The notes under the pieces are model-generated. The model was not told where the DNA came from, ran no database searches, and saw nothing but the letters and a program-made list of their open reading frames with translations. Position numbers and translations under genes: made by a program. Of a stretch of DNA of 64,000 nt, positions 11,580 to 23,800 are shown piece after piece. Where the stretch lies: the NCBI GenBank assembly GCA_963575745.1, contig CAUYUJ010010424.1:397389-461388 (forward strand). The letters run 5' to 3'. Each line of letters begins with the position of its first letter. The stretch's first letter is position 1. Source of the DNA: Prorocentrum cordatum (lineage: Eukaryota; Sar; Dinophyceae; Prorocentrales; Prorocentraceae).

Positions 11580-12030
11580 CATCCCCGCCACCGTGTCTGG
11601 GCTGTGGTTCAGAGGCGTCTTGGATGCAAGCGAAGGTCTCTCGGGATGCCTCTCGGGAATCTTTTGGAGGGGTCTTGGGGTCTGGGGAGCCTCTGGTGGG
11701 CTCTCAGGGCCATCTTGGGGCGGAAGGCTCGAAGTTCGTGCTCCCAATCTTGGGGCCCTCTTGGGTGCCTCTCGGGCCGTCTTGGGGGGCCTATTGGGCC
11801 GTCTTGGTGCCCTCTTGGGGCGTTGTGGGGCCCTCCGGGGGGCCTCCTGAGCAGTCCTGGGGCGCTATTCGGAGCTTCTTGGGCCGTCTTGGAGCGTTAA
11901 GAGCTGAACAACGCGAGACGGCTAAACTCCTTCAAACATTTAAAGAACACAGATTTGGGCCTCTGCTTCTTTGGGGTGCTCTTGGGCCCCTCATGGAGCT
12001 TCTTGCGGGCCTCTCTGGCCGTCTTCAAGC
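11580..12030 (+). repeat. CTTGGGGCC-type repeat block 1
   Basis: Degenerate runs of TCTTGGGGCC, CTCTTGGG and GGGCCGTCTTGG. All three forward phases stay open for long stretches and read as Leu-Gly-Pro-Ser-Trp-like peptides. This low-complexity pattern is shared with the large array at 17.9-23.9 kb and other blocks. Confidence 0.8.
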
Positions 12031-12477
12031 CATCTTGACATCTTGAGGATCTGGTGGCGATTTTGACGGACACTCCTGGCTTCCAGAAGACGCACGCCAG
12101 AAGACGCACGCGACACACCCCAAAAGCTCCCGGAAATCCCCAGGAGTGCCCAGGAGCGTGCGGGAAGCTGGGTGTCTGGGCCCTTAACCATCTAGAACTG
12201 CCTCTGGCTGTAGCAGCAGCCCGCACTCCACCGTGTGCTAAGGGCACGGTGGCGGACTCCTTGCACTCTGGAATGTCAGGCGAGGAAAAACGGGCCCTGG
12301 AGGTTTCACCCTGGACCCTGACCTTCCGCCACGGTCGAGGCTAGTGCAGTTCAGAGAGGTCTACCAGACTGCAGGGATATCTCTTCTGTTCTGGAAGGTC
12401 AGGCGAGGAACAGCGGGTTCCGGTGGTTCTGCCCCGTCCTCGGGCTCCTATGCGCGCTTGCCCCCTGGCCCCCTGGG

Positions 12478-12660
12478 GGAGGAGGAGGAGGAGGAGGAGG
12501 AGGAGGAGGAGGAGGAGGAGGAGGAGGAGGAGGAGGAGGAGAGGTGGAGGAGGAGAAGGAGGAGGAGGAGGAGGAGGAGGAGGAGGAGGAGGAGGAGGAG
12601 GAGGAGGGGGAGGGAGGAGGAGGAGGAGGAGGAGGAGGAGGAGGTGGAGGTGGAGGCGGA
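12478..12660. repeat. (GAG)n microsatellite
   Basis: Nearly pure GAG/GGA triplet repeat with a few G or A interruptions. Encodes only Glu, Arg or Gly runs, and Pro/Ser/Leu on the other strand. Confidence 0.95.
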
Positions 12661-12719
12661 GGTTGAAGTGGGAGAGAACGCGTTTCACGGGCGCTTGCCT
12701 GGGGAACATTCGGTGGCGC

Positions 12720-13048
12720 GTTTCGAACCAGGGGGTGGGCCACCCCCCAACATTCGGCGCCGTCGATCAAAACCAGGGGGACTCCCCCCCCCCAACCAAC
12801 CCCCCCCCCCGAACACCCCTCCCCCGTCCCAAGGGGGGGTGGTTCAAGCCCCCCGCCCCCCCCCTCGGCGCCGGCGCCGGCGCTGGCGGCCGCCAGCAGC
12901 GCCCACGGCGGGGACGCAGCGACGATGACCAGAGGCAGCCCAGGGGGGGTGGGGTTCAAACCCCCCTTCCTCCTCGCGCCGGTGCCGGCGCTGGCGGTGG
13001 CCAGCAGCGCTGGCGCTGGCGCCGGCGACGGCGGGAACGCAGCGACAC
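12720..13048. repeat. GC-rich tandem units with GGCGCCGGCGCC and GTTCAAACC
   Basis: Two adjacent copies of a unit of about 105 bp (TTCAAgCCCCC, GGCGCCGGCGC, GGCCgCCAGCAGCGC, GGGGACGCAGCGAC). Relatives lie at 6660-6880 and 13400-13660. Long homopolymer C and G tracts make the sequence here prone to assembly error. Confidence 0.65.
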
Positions 13049-13382
13049 TTACCACCACTACCACCACTACCACCACCACCACCACCGCCTCAACCCACCA
13101 CCGCCACCACCACCAACAGCACCACACAGCCACCACCACCACCACAGCCACCACCACCACAACCACCACCACAACTCACCATCACCACCACCACCACAAA
13201 AACCCTCCACTACCACCACCACTATCTACCACACCACCACCACCGCCACAACCACCACCACTACCAGCAGCACAACCCACCACCACCACCACAAACCACC
13301 ACACCACCATCACCACCACCACCACCACCACCACCACCACCACCACCACCACCACCACCACCACCACCACCACCACCACCCC
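13049..13382. repeat. (ACC/CCA)n microsatellite
   Basis: Imperfect then perfect CCA triplet repeat, giving poly-Thr, poly-His or poly-Pro frames. Not a gene. Confidence 0.95.
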
Positions 13383-13670
13383 AAACCACCGTCGTCCTCG
13401 TCGACGCTCCCCGCCGCCCGCCGCCGCAGGCGCCGGCGCCGGCCCAGAAATGGAAATCGTCGTCCCCGCCGCCGTCGCCAGCTGCCGCCGACACAAGCGC
13501 CGGCCCGAGGAGACGGGGCGCAGAGGAGGGAAGAGGGGGGATGGTTCGAACCCCCCCCGTCACGGGAGGGGAGGGGGGGTGTTTCGACCCCCCCCCCTCC
13601 ATCCAAGGGAGGGGGGTGTCCGGTTCCCCCCCCCTCCAAGCGACCACAGGACGCACTCTTTCTGAGGTGG

Positions 13671-13948
13671 AGGAGGAGGAGGAGGAGGGAGGAGGAGGAG
13701 GAGGAGGAGGAGGAGGAGGAGGAGGAGGAGAAGGAGGAGGAGGTGGGAGGAGGAGGAGGGAGTAGGAAAAGGAAGAGGCGGAGGAGGAGGAGGAGGAGGA
13801 GGAGGAGGAGGAGGAGGAGGAGGAGGAGGAGGAGGAGGAGGAGGAGAGAGGAGGAGGCGGGAGGAGGAGGAGGAGGGGGAGGAGGAAAAGGAAGAGGAGG
13901 AGGAGGAGAGAGGAGGGGCAGGAGGAGGAGGAGGAGGAGGAGGCTTAT
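13671..13948. repeat. (GGA)n microsatellite
   Basis: GGA/GAG triplet array with interruptions, similar to that at 12478-12660. Confidence 0.95.
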
Positions 13949-14019
13949 CCTTTGTTGCTCTGCCAAAGAGGCTGGTGGTGGCGCGAGGGGGGCGCAGTGC
14001 TCTAAGGAGGCCTGCCCTC

Positions 14020-14280
14020 CCAGGGGTACCCTTGCACCCGTGCCTCGTTGGTCTATCCTTGGCTGCTGTCAATGGCCGCGCCGCGTTCGAAAAAACTTTC
14101 ACCCTCGATGGCCGCGCCCCGCTCGAAGAGTTATCGTGATAATAGGGTAGTCTCCCGCGGGAGCCCACGTACCGCGCGGTCGAGAGCATCGATCTCGGTT
14201 TTGTGGTCATGGTGAAACAAAAATCATGGCCTTCCAAGGCCTTTTGCGCCCTCGTCGCGCATCCTCGCTGTTGGTCTTGA
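14020..14280 (+). repeat. Dispersed repeat family B, copy 2
   Basis: Contains CAGGGGTACCCTTGCACCCG, GCCTCGTTGGTCTATCCTTG and, further on, ATGGCCTTCCAAGGCCTTTT. It matches the 45530-45665 copy, where the same segments are in the same order but closer together. Confidence 0.55.
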
Positions 14281-14547
14281 TGGCGTCCAACGCTGCTGTG
14301 CCAGAGAGGCCGGCGGTGGCGCGGGAGGGGCGGCCTCTCTCTGAGGAGCCCTGCCTTCCGCGATGCCTCGGAGCGTCCGAGCCCCTGCGAGACCCATTGG
14401 CTGCGTTGGCCTTGGACTTGCCCACGGGCAGGGCGTGCCGGCCGAGTGTGCCGAGCCACCAGCGGTCCGCCGGAGTGTGGCGCCAGAGTCATACGTATAG
14501 TCTTTATAGTCTTGCCCAGTCCGCCGGTGAGGACCCGCGAGGCCAGA

Positions 14548-14600
14548 ATTAAGGCAGGCCTGTCCCTGTACAGGAGGAAAATTAATAGTCAAAAAATAGT
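14548..14600. mobile_element. Left end of a TTAAGTCGGGC-family MITE (truncated)
   Basis: ATTAAGGCAGGCCTGTCCCT followed by GTACAGGAGGAAAATTAATA and AAAAATAGTCAGGGGACGTG resembles the left half of the elements at 29671-29838 and 54554-54711. No right end follows, so this is a fragment. Confidence 0.5.
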
Positions 14601-14651
14601 CAGGGGACGTGTTTTTCCTGGCGGAGCCGGGTGAAATTCCGTGCCCTCCGG

Positions 14652-14735
14652 TGACTGACTGATTGATTGACTGACAGATTGATTGACTGACTGATTGACT
14701 AACTGATTGGCCGACTGATTGACTGACTGAACGTC
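14652..14735. repeat. TGAC/TGAT tetranucleotide repeat
   Basis: About 20 imperfect copies of GACTGATT or TGAC, directly preceding the larger tandem array. Confidence 0.9.
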
Positions 14736-14749
14736 AGGAGGGCGCTTTG

Positions 14750-15525
14750 AACAACACATTTCAAACCGCCCGCGGGCGCGCAAACGCAACTGGGCGACAC
14801 ATTTCGACCCGTCCGCGGGCGCGCAACCGCAAGCGCAACTGGGCGACACATTTCGACCCGCCCGCGGGCGCGCAGCCGCAACCGCACCTGGGCGACACAT
14901 TTCAACCCGCCCGCGGGCACGCAACCGCAACTGGGCGACACATTGCAATCCGCCCGAGGGCGCGCAACCGCAACCGCAACTGGGCGACACAGTTCGACCC
15001 GCCCGCGGGCGCGCAACCGCAACCGCAACTGGGCGACACATTGGAACCCGCCCGCGGGCGCGCAACCGCAACCGCACATGAGCGACACATTTCAACCCGC
15101 CCGCGGGCGCGCAAGCGCAACTGGGCGACAAATTTCAATCCGCCCGCGGGCGCGCAACCGCAAGCGCAATTGGGCGACACATTTCAAACCGCCCGCGGGC
15201 GCGCAACCGCAACCGCAACTGGGCGATACGCCCGCCCGCGGGCGCGCAACCGCAAGCGCAACTGGGCGACACATTTCGACCCGCCCGCGGGCGCGCAGCC
15301 GCAACCGCAACTGGGCGAAGTTCGCATGGCAACTGCAACTGGGCGACACATTTCCGCGCGCAACCGCAACCGCAACTGGGCGACACCGACCCGCCCGCGG
15401 GCGCGCAACCGCAACCGCAACTGGGCGATACAATTCGACCCCCGCCCGCGGGCGCGCAACCGCAACCGCAACTGGGCGACACGCCCGCGGGCGCGCAACT
15501 GCAACCGCACGCTCACCTGCCGCCC
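14750..15525. repeat. Tandem array, about 16 copies of a 30-52 bp unit with a palindromic core
   Basis: Each unit carries CGCCCGCGGGCG (an inverted repeat), then GCGCAACCGCAACTGGGCGA and ACACATTTCAACCCG. Copies differ by small substitutions and losses of a CGCAAC hexamer. Long frames across it are repeat-derived. Confidence 0.9.
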
Positions 15526-15959
15526 TCCCCCAGGGATCTGAGGCGCAGGAAGGGTGGGAGGGAGGTGGGAGGGGGGGGGAGGGAGGAGGGAGGCGGGAGG
15601 GAGGAAGAAATAGGGGGGGAGAGGAGACGGAGGGAGGGTAGAGAGCTCACAATGATTAGGGGCGGACAACTTCTGCCCCCCCCCCCGTTCCACGCAAGTG
15701 GATCTCCACAAGGCTCCAGACCCTGGATTCCTTATCCAAGGCCTCGACGGTCTGCTAGCGGGATGGGTGGGTCAACCGCCCCCGACGGGGGAAACGAGGC
15801 TTTGACAGAAGCGGTCTGTTGCACCGCCTAGTTTGAGGTTCGGGGGGCGATGCCGCGGGGATTGCTTGCGCCTTCACCCGCGCGCAAGCTGCCCGCGGAT
15901 GTAGGTGCATCGGCGCCGTTTAATTATTGCAGCCTGCCGCGTCTTATCCATGATCTGGT

Positions 15960-16165
15960 GTGGGAGCAGGTGGAGGAGGAGGGGGAGGAGGACGAGGAGG
16001 AGGTAGGGGAGGAGGAGGAGGAGGAGGAGGAGGAGGAGGAGGAGGAGGAGGAGGAGGAGGAGGAGCAGCAGAACGAGGAGTAGGGTGACGAGGAGGAGGA
16101 GGAGCAGCCGGACGAGGACGAGGAGGAGGAGGACCAGGATGGCCACGAGGAGGAGGACGATGGGG
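15960..16165. repeat. (GAG)n microsatellite with GAC interruptions
   Basis: GAG triplet run at 15966-16080, then a more degenerate GAGGAC-rich stretch. Encodes Glu/Arg runs. No supported gene. Confidence 0.9.
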
Positions 16166-16394
16166 AGGGGGATGCCATGGTGGTGCTGCTTGAGAAGGTG
16201 CACGAGCAGGTGCTTGTTGCGGAGGACTGAGGAGGATGAGGTGGTTGACGTCAAGGAGGATGGAGGTGGATGTCCTCCTCGCGGCCTCCGGGCGTGACCC
16301 GCGGATCTCCGCCGGGACATTGCAGCGGGGAATCCCTATTCCACGATGCTGCCTCTGATTTTGTTTTAAACAATAATAATAACAAATCATGTTT

Positions 16395-16478
16395 GGTTTT
16401 TATGGAATATGTTTGGAATATGTTTGATTTTTCGTCCAACATCCCCCTGCAGGGGGACATGCCGCCCGACCTAAGACC
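16395..16478. mobile_element. Right half of a TTAAGTCGGGC-family MITE
   Basis: TTTGATTTTTCGTCCAACAT followed by CCCCTGCAGGGGGACATGCC and GCCCGACCTAAG corresponds to the right half and terminal inverted repeat of the elements at 29671-29838 and 54554-54711. No left terminus was found upstream. Confidence 0.55.
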
Positions 16479-17640
16479 AGAACGGTTGACGCAGCAATTT
16501 CGTGAAAGGCGAAACCCTGGCTGTTTTTGCAGAGGGCCGCCTCGCCGCCAACCTCCAACCCGAAGATTACGAACAGCTTCGAGCGTCGAGCTCTGCCCCT
16601 CGCCCTCGTCCCCGTCGGTTTTCCTCGGCGCCTTCGTTCCCCTCCACGCCGGAATCGCGCTGCCGCCCTCGTCCTCGTCGAGCCTTCCTCGTCGCCTTCG
16701 CCCTCGTCGATGTCAGTTCCTTGCGCGACCCGCCCAGGACGAGTGCCTCCGCCTGGGGGCGGCTCGCGTCGTGGCGTTCGAGGGCCCCTGGCACGCGAGG
16801 GGTCGGCGTGGAGAGATCACGATGTGGAGGGGTCTCGACTGGACGTAAGAGTAACCTCTCGCCAGAGTGACTTTTGCTGCGGGCCCACTTCAACAATGGA
16901 AACCAACACACAGACAAAAGCAATCGTCGATCCCTAAGGAAATATGAGAAGATATGGAAACATGGGGAATCCTCGGACTAGTGTCTATCTATTTGTGTGT
17001 CCCAGGGCCCCTTTCACCAATTGGAGTGACTGGACATGACGCGATAGTGACATGCAGAGGGATCTCGACTGGACGGAAGAGTGACTTTTCTCCGATGGCA
17101 GAGCGCAGAGCGGCAGCAGCGGCTGGCGCGCCTGGGTTCGGCCGCCCCTCGTCCCCCGTGAAGTCGCGCACCGAAGGCCATTTTTGTTTAGGGCCACTCT
17201 CACGTGCAGCCGAGGATTATGATGTTCCAACATATTGTTTAGCCTTGATCACCAGTAAGAAATTCCATCACCAAAAAACGACCGAAACTCAAAGGTTTTC
17301 ACGTGTCGGGCCCTGGGAGACACTCGTCCGGCACTGTTTCCACACTGTATCGACACTTGCTCGGGTGTTCGAATATTTTTGGGGCATTTGGTCCGTGAGT
17401 ACGATGGGGGCAACATAAGCCCAGGATCGAGGGCCGAGCTCGTTCGGAGGCTTTCTGTTGTAAGCGTTCTGTTGGCCTTCTGGTGGCACCTCGGCATGCC
17501 GGGCGAGGTCCTTGGGGACCTATTTCGGTTTCGGTTTCTCGCCACCACGGCTGGATGCCCATTCGAAATTCCGACTCCAGCACGCCCCTGGGGAAGACCA
17601 GGAGCCAATTTCGAGGAGGATCCATCATGCGGGCCCAGGA
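16479..17640. other. Intergenic sequence with dispersed repeats, no supported gene
   Basis: A segment at 16898-17010 (AACACACAGACAAAAGCAAT, later GGAAACATGGGGAATC and TTTGTGTGTCCCAGGGCCCC) recurs at 56072-56220 and, in part, 46395-46450. Two copies of a GATCTCGACTGGACGkAAGAG motif lie at about 16830 and 17070. No gene recognised. Confidence 0.5.
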
Positions 17641-17790
17641 CCAGGATACTTCGCTCCGAGCGTTCCGAAACGCTCTCGGAGCGTTCCGGAGCGCTCTGGA
17701 ACCGCCGCGGCACCCGACGCTCTGTCTCCAGAGCCGTCAGTTTTCAGAGATCCGTCTTTTGTCCTGGTCCAGTTTGAATTTGGTTTCAGG
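17640..17790. repeat. Dispersed repeat family G, copy 1
   Basis: Contains nested inverted repeats of GAGCGTTCCG / CGGAACGCTC and ends in TCAGAGATCC. Related segments lie at 46200-46350 (GAACGCTCTCCGAGCGTCCC) and about 45640-45740. It could form a hairpin. Confidence 0.5.
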
Positions 17791-17819
17791 AGGACAACTA
17801 TCAGGGAGTTGGGGGGATG

Positions 17820-20800
17820 GGGTCGGGAGGACGGGGGATATCATTACACGTAGGCGTTCGAAGGTATCGGGCATTGCATCCGGATGCTATTGCTCATACC
17901 CTTCCTCCCAACCCCTTCCTCCCAACACGATTCCTCTCGCTTCGCGGGGTGCATGTCCGGAGCACGTACAGTCCAGTCGTTGTCGGGCCTTTGGGAATTT
18001 CTTGGGGGCCCCTTGGAGGCCTCTTTGGGGCCTCTTGGGTTCTCGCGGGGGCGTCTGGGAGGCCTCTTGGGGGCCTCTGGGAGACCTCTTGGGGACCTCT
18101 TGGGGCCCCGTGTGGGCGTCTTGGAGGCGCTTTTGCGCTGTCTGGTCCCTTCGGAGACTGTCTTGGGGTACTCTTGGGCCGTCTTGGGGGCCTCTTGGGG
18201 CTGTCTGGGGGCCCTCTTGGGCCGTTTTGGGGCCCTCTTGAGGGCTTCTTGGGCCGTCTGGGGTCCACTTCGGAGGCTGTTTCAGCTGTCCTGGACCTCC
18301 GAGAGTCGAAATAGGCGGGAACGCTGAAATCTTCAAACAACCATTGGAAAATCAATGGTTTTTGGCTTCTGGAGGTGCTCTTGGGGGTGCTCTGGGGGCC
18401 GTCTTGGGGCGTCTTGGGGTCTTTGTAGGGCCTCTTGGGGCCATCTTGGGCCGTCTTTGGGCCGTCTTGGCCCGTCTTGGGGCCATCTTGAGCCGTCTTG
18501 ACGTCGGCGTAGACCCCCGAGATGCCCAAGGGGCCCGAATCATCGGTTTCCCGTAATTAGGTTTTTGTTGGTGTTGAAGCCCAGGAGGGGTCCACCATCT
18601 TTGGGTCGGTGGATGTGGCGTGGCCTGGGGCGGGGGGTTACGGGGGGGAGACAGAATAATGTAATACAATGCAATATCAACCAATTATGCAATCATTGGA
18701 TACATAGGATACTTTGCATTAGGGCTTCCGCTCCGCTGCGTGACCTGCCTCCGGCAACACGTCACTTCCGGACGTGGATTCCTCTCGCTTCGCGGGGTGC
18801 ACGTCCGGAGTACGTACAGTGAGGTCGTACAGTGAGGTGTTTGGAGGGCCTAATTGGGCTGGCTTGAGCCCTCTTCGGCCGCCTGCGGGCCCTCTTGAGG
18901 GCTCTCTTGAGGTTTGATTGGGCCGTCTTGGAGCCATGTCGGAGGCTTCTTGGGACGTCCTGGGGCTCGGGGAGTCGACAAAGGCGAGAACGCCAAAATC
19001 TTTCAAAACTCAATGGGAAATCAATGATGCTTGTTTCTGGAAGCGCTCTTGGAGGTCCTCTTGGCGCCCTCTTGGGGCGTCTGGGTTTTTTGAGGGGCCC
19101 TCTTGGGGCCATTCTGTACCGTCTTGGTCACGTCGTCGCGGGGCCTCTTGGGAGCCTCTTGGGGGCCTCCTGGAGGCCTCTTGGGAGCTTCTTTGAGCCT
19201 CTTGGGGGCGTCTTTGGGGCCTCTCCCCCCTCCCTCCTTTTCATACTCCCTCCACATATCCTCTTCCAGCGCCAGCTCTAATCATGGGCGCCGCCGTGAC
19301 CAGCTTCCACCTGGCTGGCGCTGCGCCGCAGTTCGCCCAGGAGGGAAAAATGACATTACACTCCAGCCGCTGTGTGGGTTTTGGGGGGGTTCTATGGGGC
19401 CTGTTGGATGCTTCTTGGAGACTTCTTGGAGGCCTCTTGGGGGCTTCTTGGGGCCCCTTGGGGGCCTCTGGGGGGCCTCTTGGGGTCTCTTGGGGGCGTC
19501 CTGGGCCGTCTTGGGGCGTTTTTCTGCTGTGTCGCCCCTTCGGAGGCCGTCTTGGGGGCCTCTCGCGGCCGCTTTGGGGCCGTTTTGGGGTCCTCTTGGG
19601 CCGTCTTAGGGGCCTCTTGGACCGTCTTGGGGGCCTCTTTGGGCCGTTTTGGAGGCTGCTTGGGCCGTCATGGCCTTCTGAGAGCCGAAAAAGGCGAGAA
19701 CGTCGAAATTGTCTCAGAATTATGGGAAAATTAAAGATTTTGGCCTCCAGAGGCGCTCTCGGGAGTCTTCTTGGGGGCCTCTTGGACCTTCTTGGGGGCC
19801 TCATGGGCCCTCTTGGGGCCACCTTGGGCTGTCTTGAAGCCGTCTCGGCCTGTCTTGGGGCCATCTTGGGCCGTCTTGAAACCTTCTTGGGGCCCCAAGA
19901 GGCCCAAGAGGCCGAATGTGTTGAATTCTTATAGGTTATTGTAGGTTTTTGGGCCCCCGAAGGAGGGCCCTCCACCTTTGGGACGACGGAAGTGGCGCGA
20001 CTCCAGGGGGGGGGGTAGGGGGGGAGAAAGAACAACGTAACACATTGCAATGTGTTGCAATTGCGCAATCATTGGATACATGAGATATGTTGCATTAGGG
20101 CTTCCGCTCCGCTGCGCGACCTGCCTCCGGCAACACGTCACTTCCGGACGTGGATTCCTTTGGCTTCGCGGGGTGCACGGAGCACGTACAGTCACGTCGT
20201 CGCGGGGCCTCTTGGGAGCCTCTTGGGGGCATCCTGGAGGCCTCTTGGGAGCTTCTTTGGGCCTCTTGGGGGCTTCTCCCCCTCCCTCCTTTTTTACGTT
20301 CCCTCCCCATATCCCCTTCCAGCGCCAGCTCTAATCATGCGCGCCGCCCTGACCAACTTCCACCTGGCTGGCGCTGCGCCGTCGTTCGCCCAGGGGGGGA
20401 AATAGCATTACGTTCCAGTCGTTGTGTGGCCTTGTGGCCTTGGGGATTTCTTGGAGGCCTCTAGGTTTTTTTTGGGAGTTCCTTGGGGGCCTCTTGGGGG
20501 CCTCTCGGGGCCTCTTGGGGGCATCTTGGGCCGTCTTGGGGCGTTTTTGCGCAGTTCCGCCCCTTCGGAGGCCGTCTTGGGGGCCTCTCGCGGCCGCCTT
20601 GGGGTTCTCTTGGGGTCCTTGTGGGCCGCCTCAGTTTTTTTTGGACCGCCTTGGGGGCCTCTTTAAGCCGTCTGGGGCCCTCCTGGGCCGTTTGGGGCCC
20701 TCATTGGAGCCTCTGGGGGCCTCTTGGGGACGTTTTGGAACCGTCTTTGGGCGCTCTTACGCCGTCTGGCCACTTCGGAGGCCACTTTGGAAGCCTCTCG

Positions 20801-23800
20801 CGGCCGCCTTGGGGCTCTCTTGGGGTCCTCTGCTTGGGGGTTTCTTGGGCCGTCTTGGAGGTTTTTTTGGCCGTCTCGGGGCCCTCTGGGGCCGTCTTGG
20901 GGCCTCTTTGGAGGCCTCTTGGGCCGTTTGGGAGCCTTTTTGGAGGCTGCTTGGGCCGTCATGGCCTTCTGAGAGCCGAAAAAAGCGAGAACGTTGAAAT
21001 TGTCCCAAAACGACAGGACAATCAAAGATTTTGGCCTCTGGAGGCGCTCTCGGGAGTCTTCTTGGGGGCCTCTTGGACCTTATTGGGGGCCTCTTGGGGC
21101 CGTCTTGGGCCGTCTTGAGGCCGGCTTGGGCTGTCTTGGGGCCACCTTGGCCCGTCTTGAAACCTTCTTGGGGCCCCAAGAGGCCCAAGAGGCCGAATTT
21201 GCTGATTTCTTATAGGTTTTTGTATGTTTTTGGGCCCCAGAAAGGGCCCTCCACCTTGGGGTCGATGGAAGTGGCGCGACTCCGGGGGGGGGGTAAGGGG
21301 GAGACATAATAATGCAACACAGTACAACACGTGGCAATCATGCAAGCATTGGGCACATGGGATCCATTGCATTAGGGCTTCCGCTCCGCTGCGAACCCCC
21401 TGCCTCCGGCAACACGTCATTTCCGGACGTGGATTCCTTTCGCTTCGCGGGGTGCACGTCCGGAGCACGTGCAGTCACGTCGTCGCGGAGCCTCTTGGGA
21501 GCCTCTTGGGGGCCTCCTGGGGGCCTCCTGGGAGCTTCCTTGGGCCTCTTGGGGACTTTTTTGGGGCCTCTCCCCCCTCACTCCTTTTTCATACTCCCTC
21601 CCCATATTTCTTTCCAGCGCCGGCTCTAATCATGGGCGCCGCTGTGACCAACTTCCACCTGGCTGGCGCTGCGCCGCAGTTCGCCCAGGAGGGAAAAATG
21701 ACATTACACTCCAGTCGCTGTGTGGCCTTGGGGGGGCTTCTTTGGAGCCTTTGGGAGGCTTCTTGAGGACATCTTGGAGGCCTCTTCGGGTTTTTGGGGG
21801 GCCCCTTGGGGGCCTCTTGGGTGCCTCTTGGGGCCTCTTGGGGGCGCCTTTGGCCGTCTTGGGGCGCTTTTGCGCCGTTTCGCCTCTTCGGAGGCCGTCT
21901 TGGGGGCCTCTCGCGGCCGCCTTGGGGCCGTCTTGGGGTCTTCTTGGGCCGTCATAGGGGCCTCTTGGACCGTCTTGGGGGCCTCTTTGGGCCGTTTCGG
22001 GGTTCTGTCGGGCAGTATTGGGGCCCTCTTGGGGGCTTCTTGGGTTGTTCAGGAGCGAGTTGGGGAGCTGCCTGGGCCGCAAAGGCGAGAACGCTAAAAT
22101 CTTACCAAACCAAAAGGAAATCAATGATTTTGGCTTCTGGAGGCGCAGTTGTGGGCGCTCTTGGGGCCCTCTTGGGCCGTCAGTGGGGTTTTTTGGGCCC
22201 TCTTGGGGCCGTCTTGGACCGTTTCGGGGCTGTCTTGGTCCGCGCAGAGCCCATCTGGAGCCGTCTTGGCACCCTCTTGGCCCTTCGAGAAGCCCAATAA
22301 GTCGAAATCATGGATTGTCTACAGGTTTTGGTAGGTTTTTGAGCCCCGGGAGAGGGGGGGGCACTTTGGTTCGCTCCTGTGGCGCAGCTCCCAGAGGGGG
22401 GGTTAGGGGGAGACATAATTTATAATGTAACACAATGCAATATGTGGCAATGATGCAATCATTGGATACATTGGGTACGTTGCATTATCGCCTCCGCAGA
22501 AAACTCTGCAGGGTGTTTCAGAGCACGTTCAGTCCAGTCTTTGTGGGGCCTCCTGGGAGTCTCTTGGGAGCTTCTTGGAAGCTTCTTAGGGTTTTTTTTG
22601 AGCCTTTGGGGGGCCTCTTTGGAGCCTCTTGGGACTTTTTGGGGACGTCTTGGGCCGTGCTTGGGCGCTCTTACGCCGTCTGGCCACTTCGGAGGCCACT
22701 TTGGAAGCCTCTCGCGGTCGCCTTGGGGCTCTCTTGGGGTCCTCTGGGGCCGTATTGGGTCTTTTTGGGCCGTCTTGACGTTTTTTTTGGCCGTCTCGGG
22801 GCCCTCTTGGGCCGTGTTGGGGCGGGGGCCTCTTGGGCCGTTTGGGGGCCTTTTTGGAGGCTGCTTGGGCCGTCATGGCCTTCTGAGAGCCGAAAAAGGC
22901 GAGAACGTTGAAATTGTCCCAAAACGATAGGACAATCAAAGATTTTGGCCTCCGGAGGCGCTCTCGGGAGTCTTCTTGGGGGCCTCTTGGACCTTCTTGG
23001 GGGCCTCATGTGCCCTCTTGGGGCCGTCTTGGGGCCATCTTGGGCCGTCTTGGAACTTTCTTGGGGCCCCAAGAGGCCCAAGAGGCCGAATTTGTTGATT
23101 TCTCATAGGTTTTTGATGTTTTTGAAGCCCAGAAGGGGTCCGCCACCTTTGGGTCGACGGAAGTGGCGTGGCCCCTGGAGGGGGTTAGGGGGGGAGACAT
23201 AATAATGTAACACAATAGCGTTGCAATTATGCAATCATTGGACACATCGGATACGTTGCAGTATCGCCTCCGCAGAAAACGCTGCCGCTCAGCACGTCAC
23301 CTCCGGACGTGGATTCTACAGGCTTACGCCACATCCGCCGACCCCTCTATAAACTACTGCGCGTCAAGGACTGCATTCCACAAGGCTTGTCCGATTCCTG
23401 GGAGGTTCTTCTCTGTTCGGGCTCCCTGGGGGCTTCTTCGGGCGTGTTGGGGGCTTCTTGAGACAACCTGGGGGGTCCTGGGGCCGAAGGCTGGAAATGT
23501 GGGTTCGGGTTCCCCCCGTGGGCCCCCTTTTGGCACCGTCCGGGGGCCCTCTGGGGCCGTCATCGGGGCTTCTTTGGCGGTCTTGGGACCCTTGTGGGCC
23601 GTCTTGGAGCTGGCCTAGGGGTCTTTTGGGCCTTCCTGCACGGTATGAAAGCGCAAGAGGCGAATATGTTTAAGACGTGCGTTCTTGTAGGAATGGGGCA
23701 ATTGTCACTTTTTCGGTGCCTTTTGGGAGGCCTCTTGGGGCGTTTTGGAGGCATCTTGGGCCGTTTGGATGCCATCTTGGGCGTCTTGGAACGATCATTC

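Noticed and set aside
12423-14150. Long forward open frame across GAG and CCA arrays
   Set aside because: 575 codons, but composed of Arg/Gly/Glu, Pro and His/Thr runs from triplet repeats; the absence of stops follows from the repeats.
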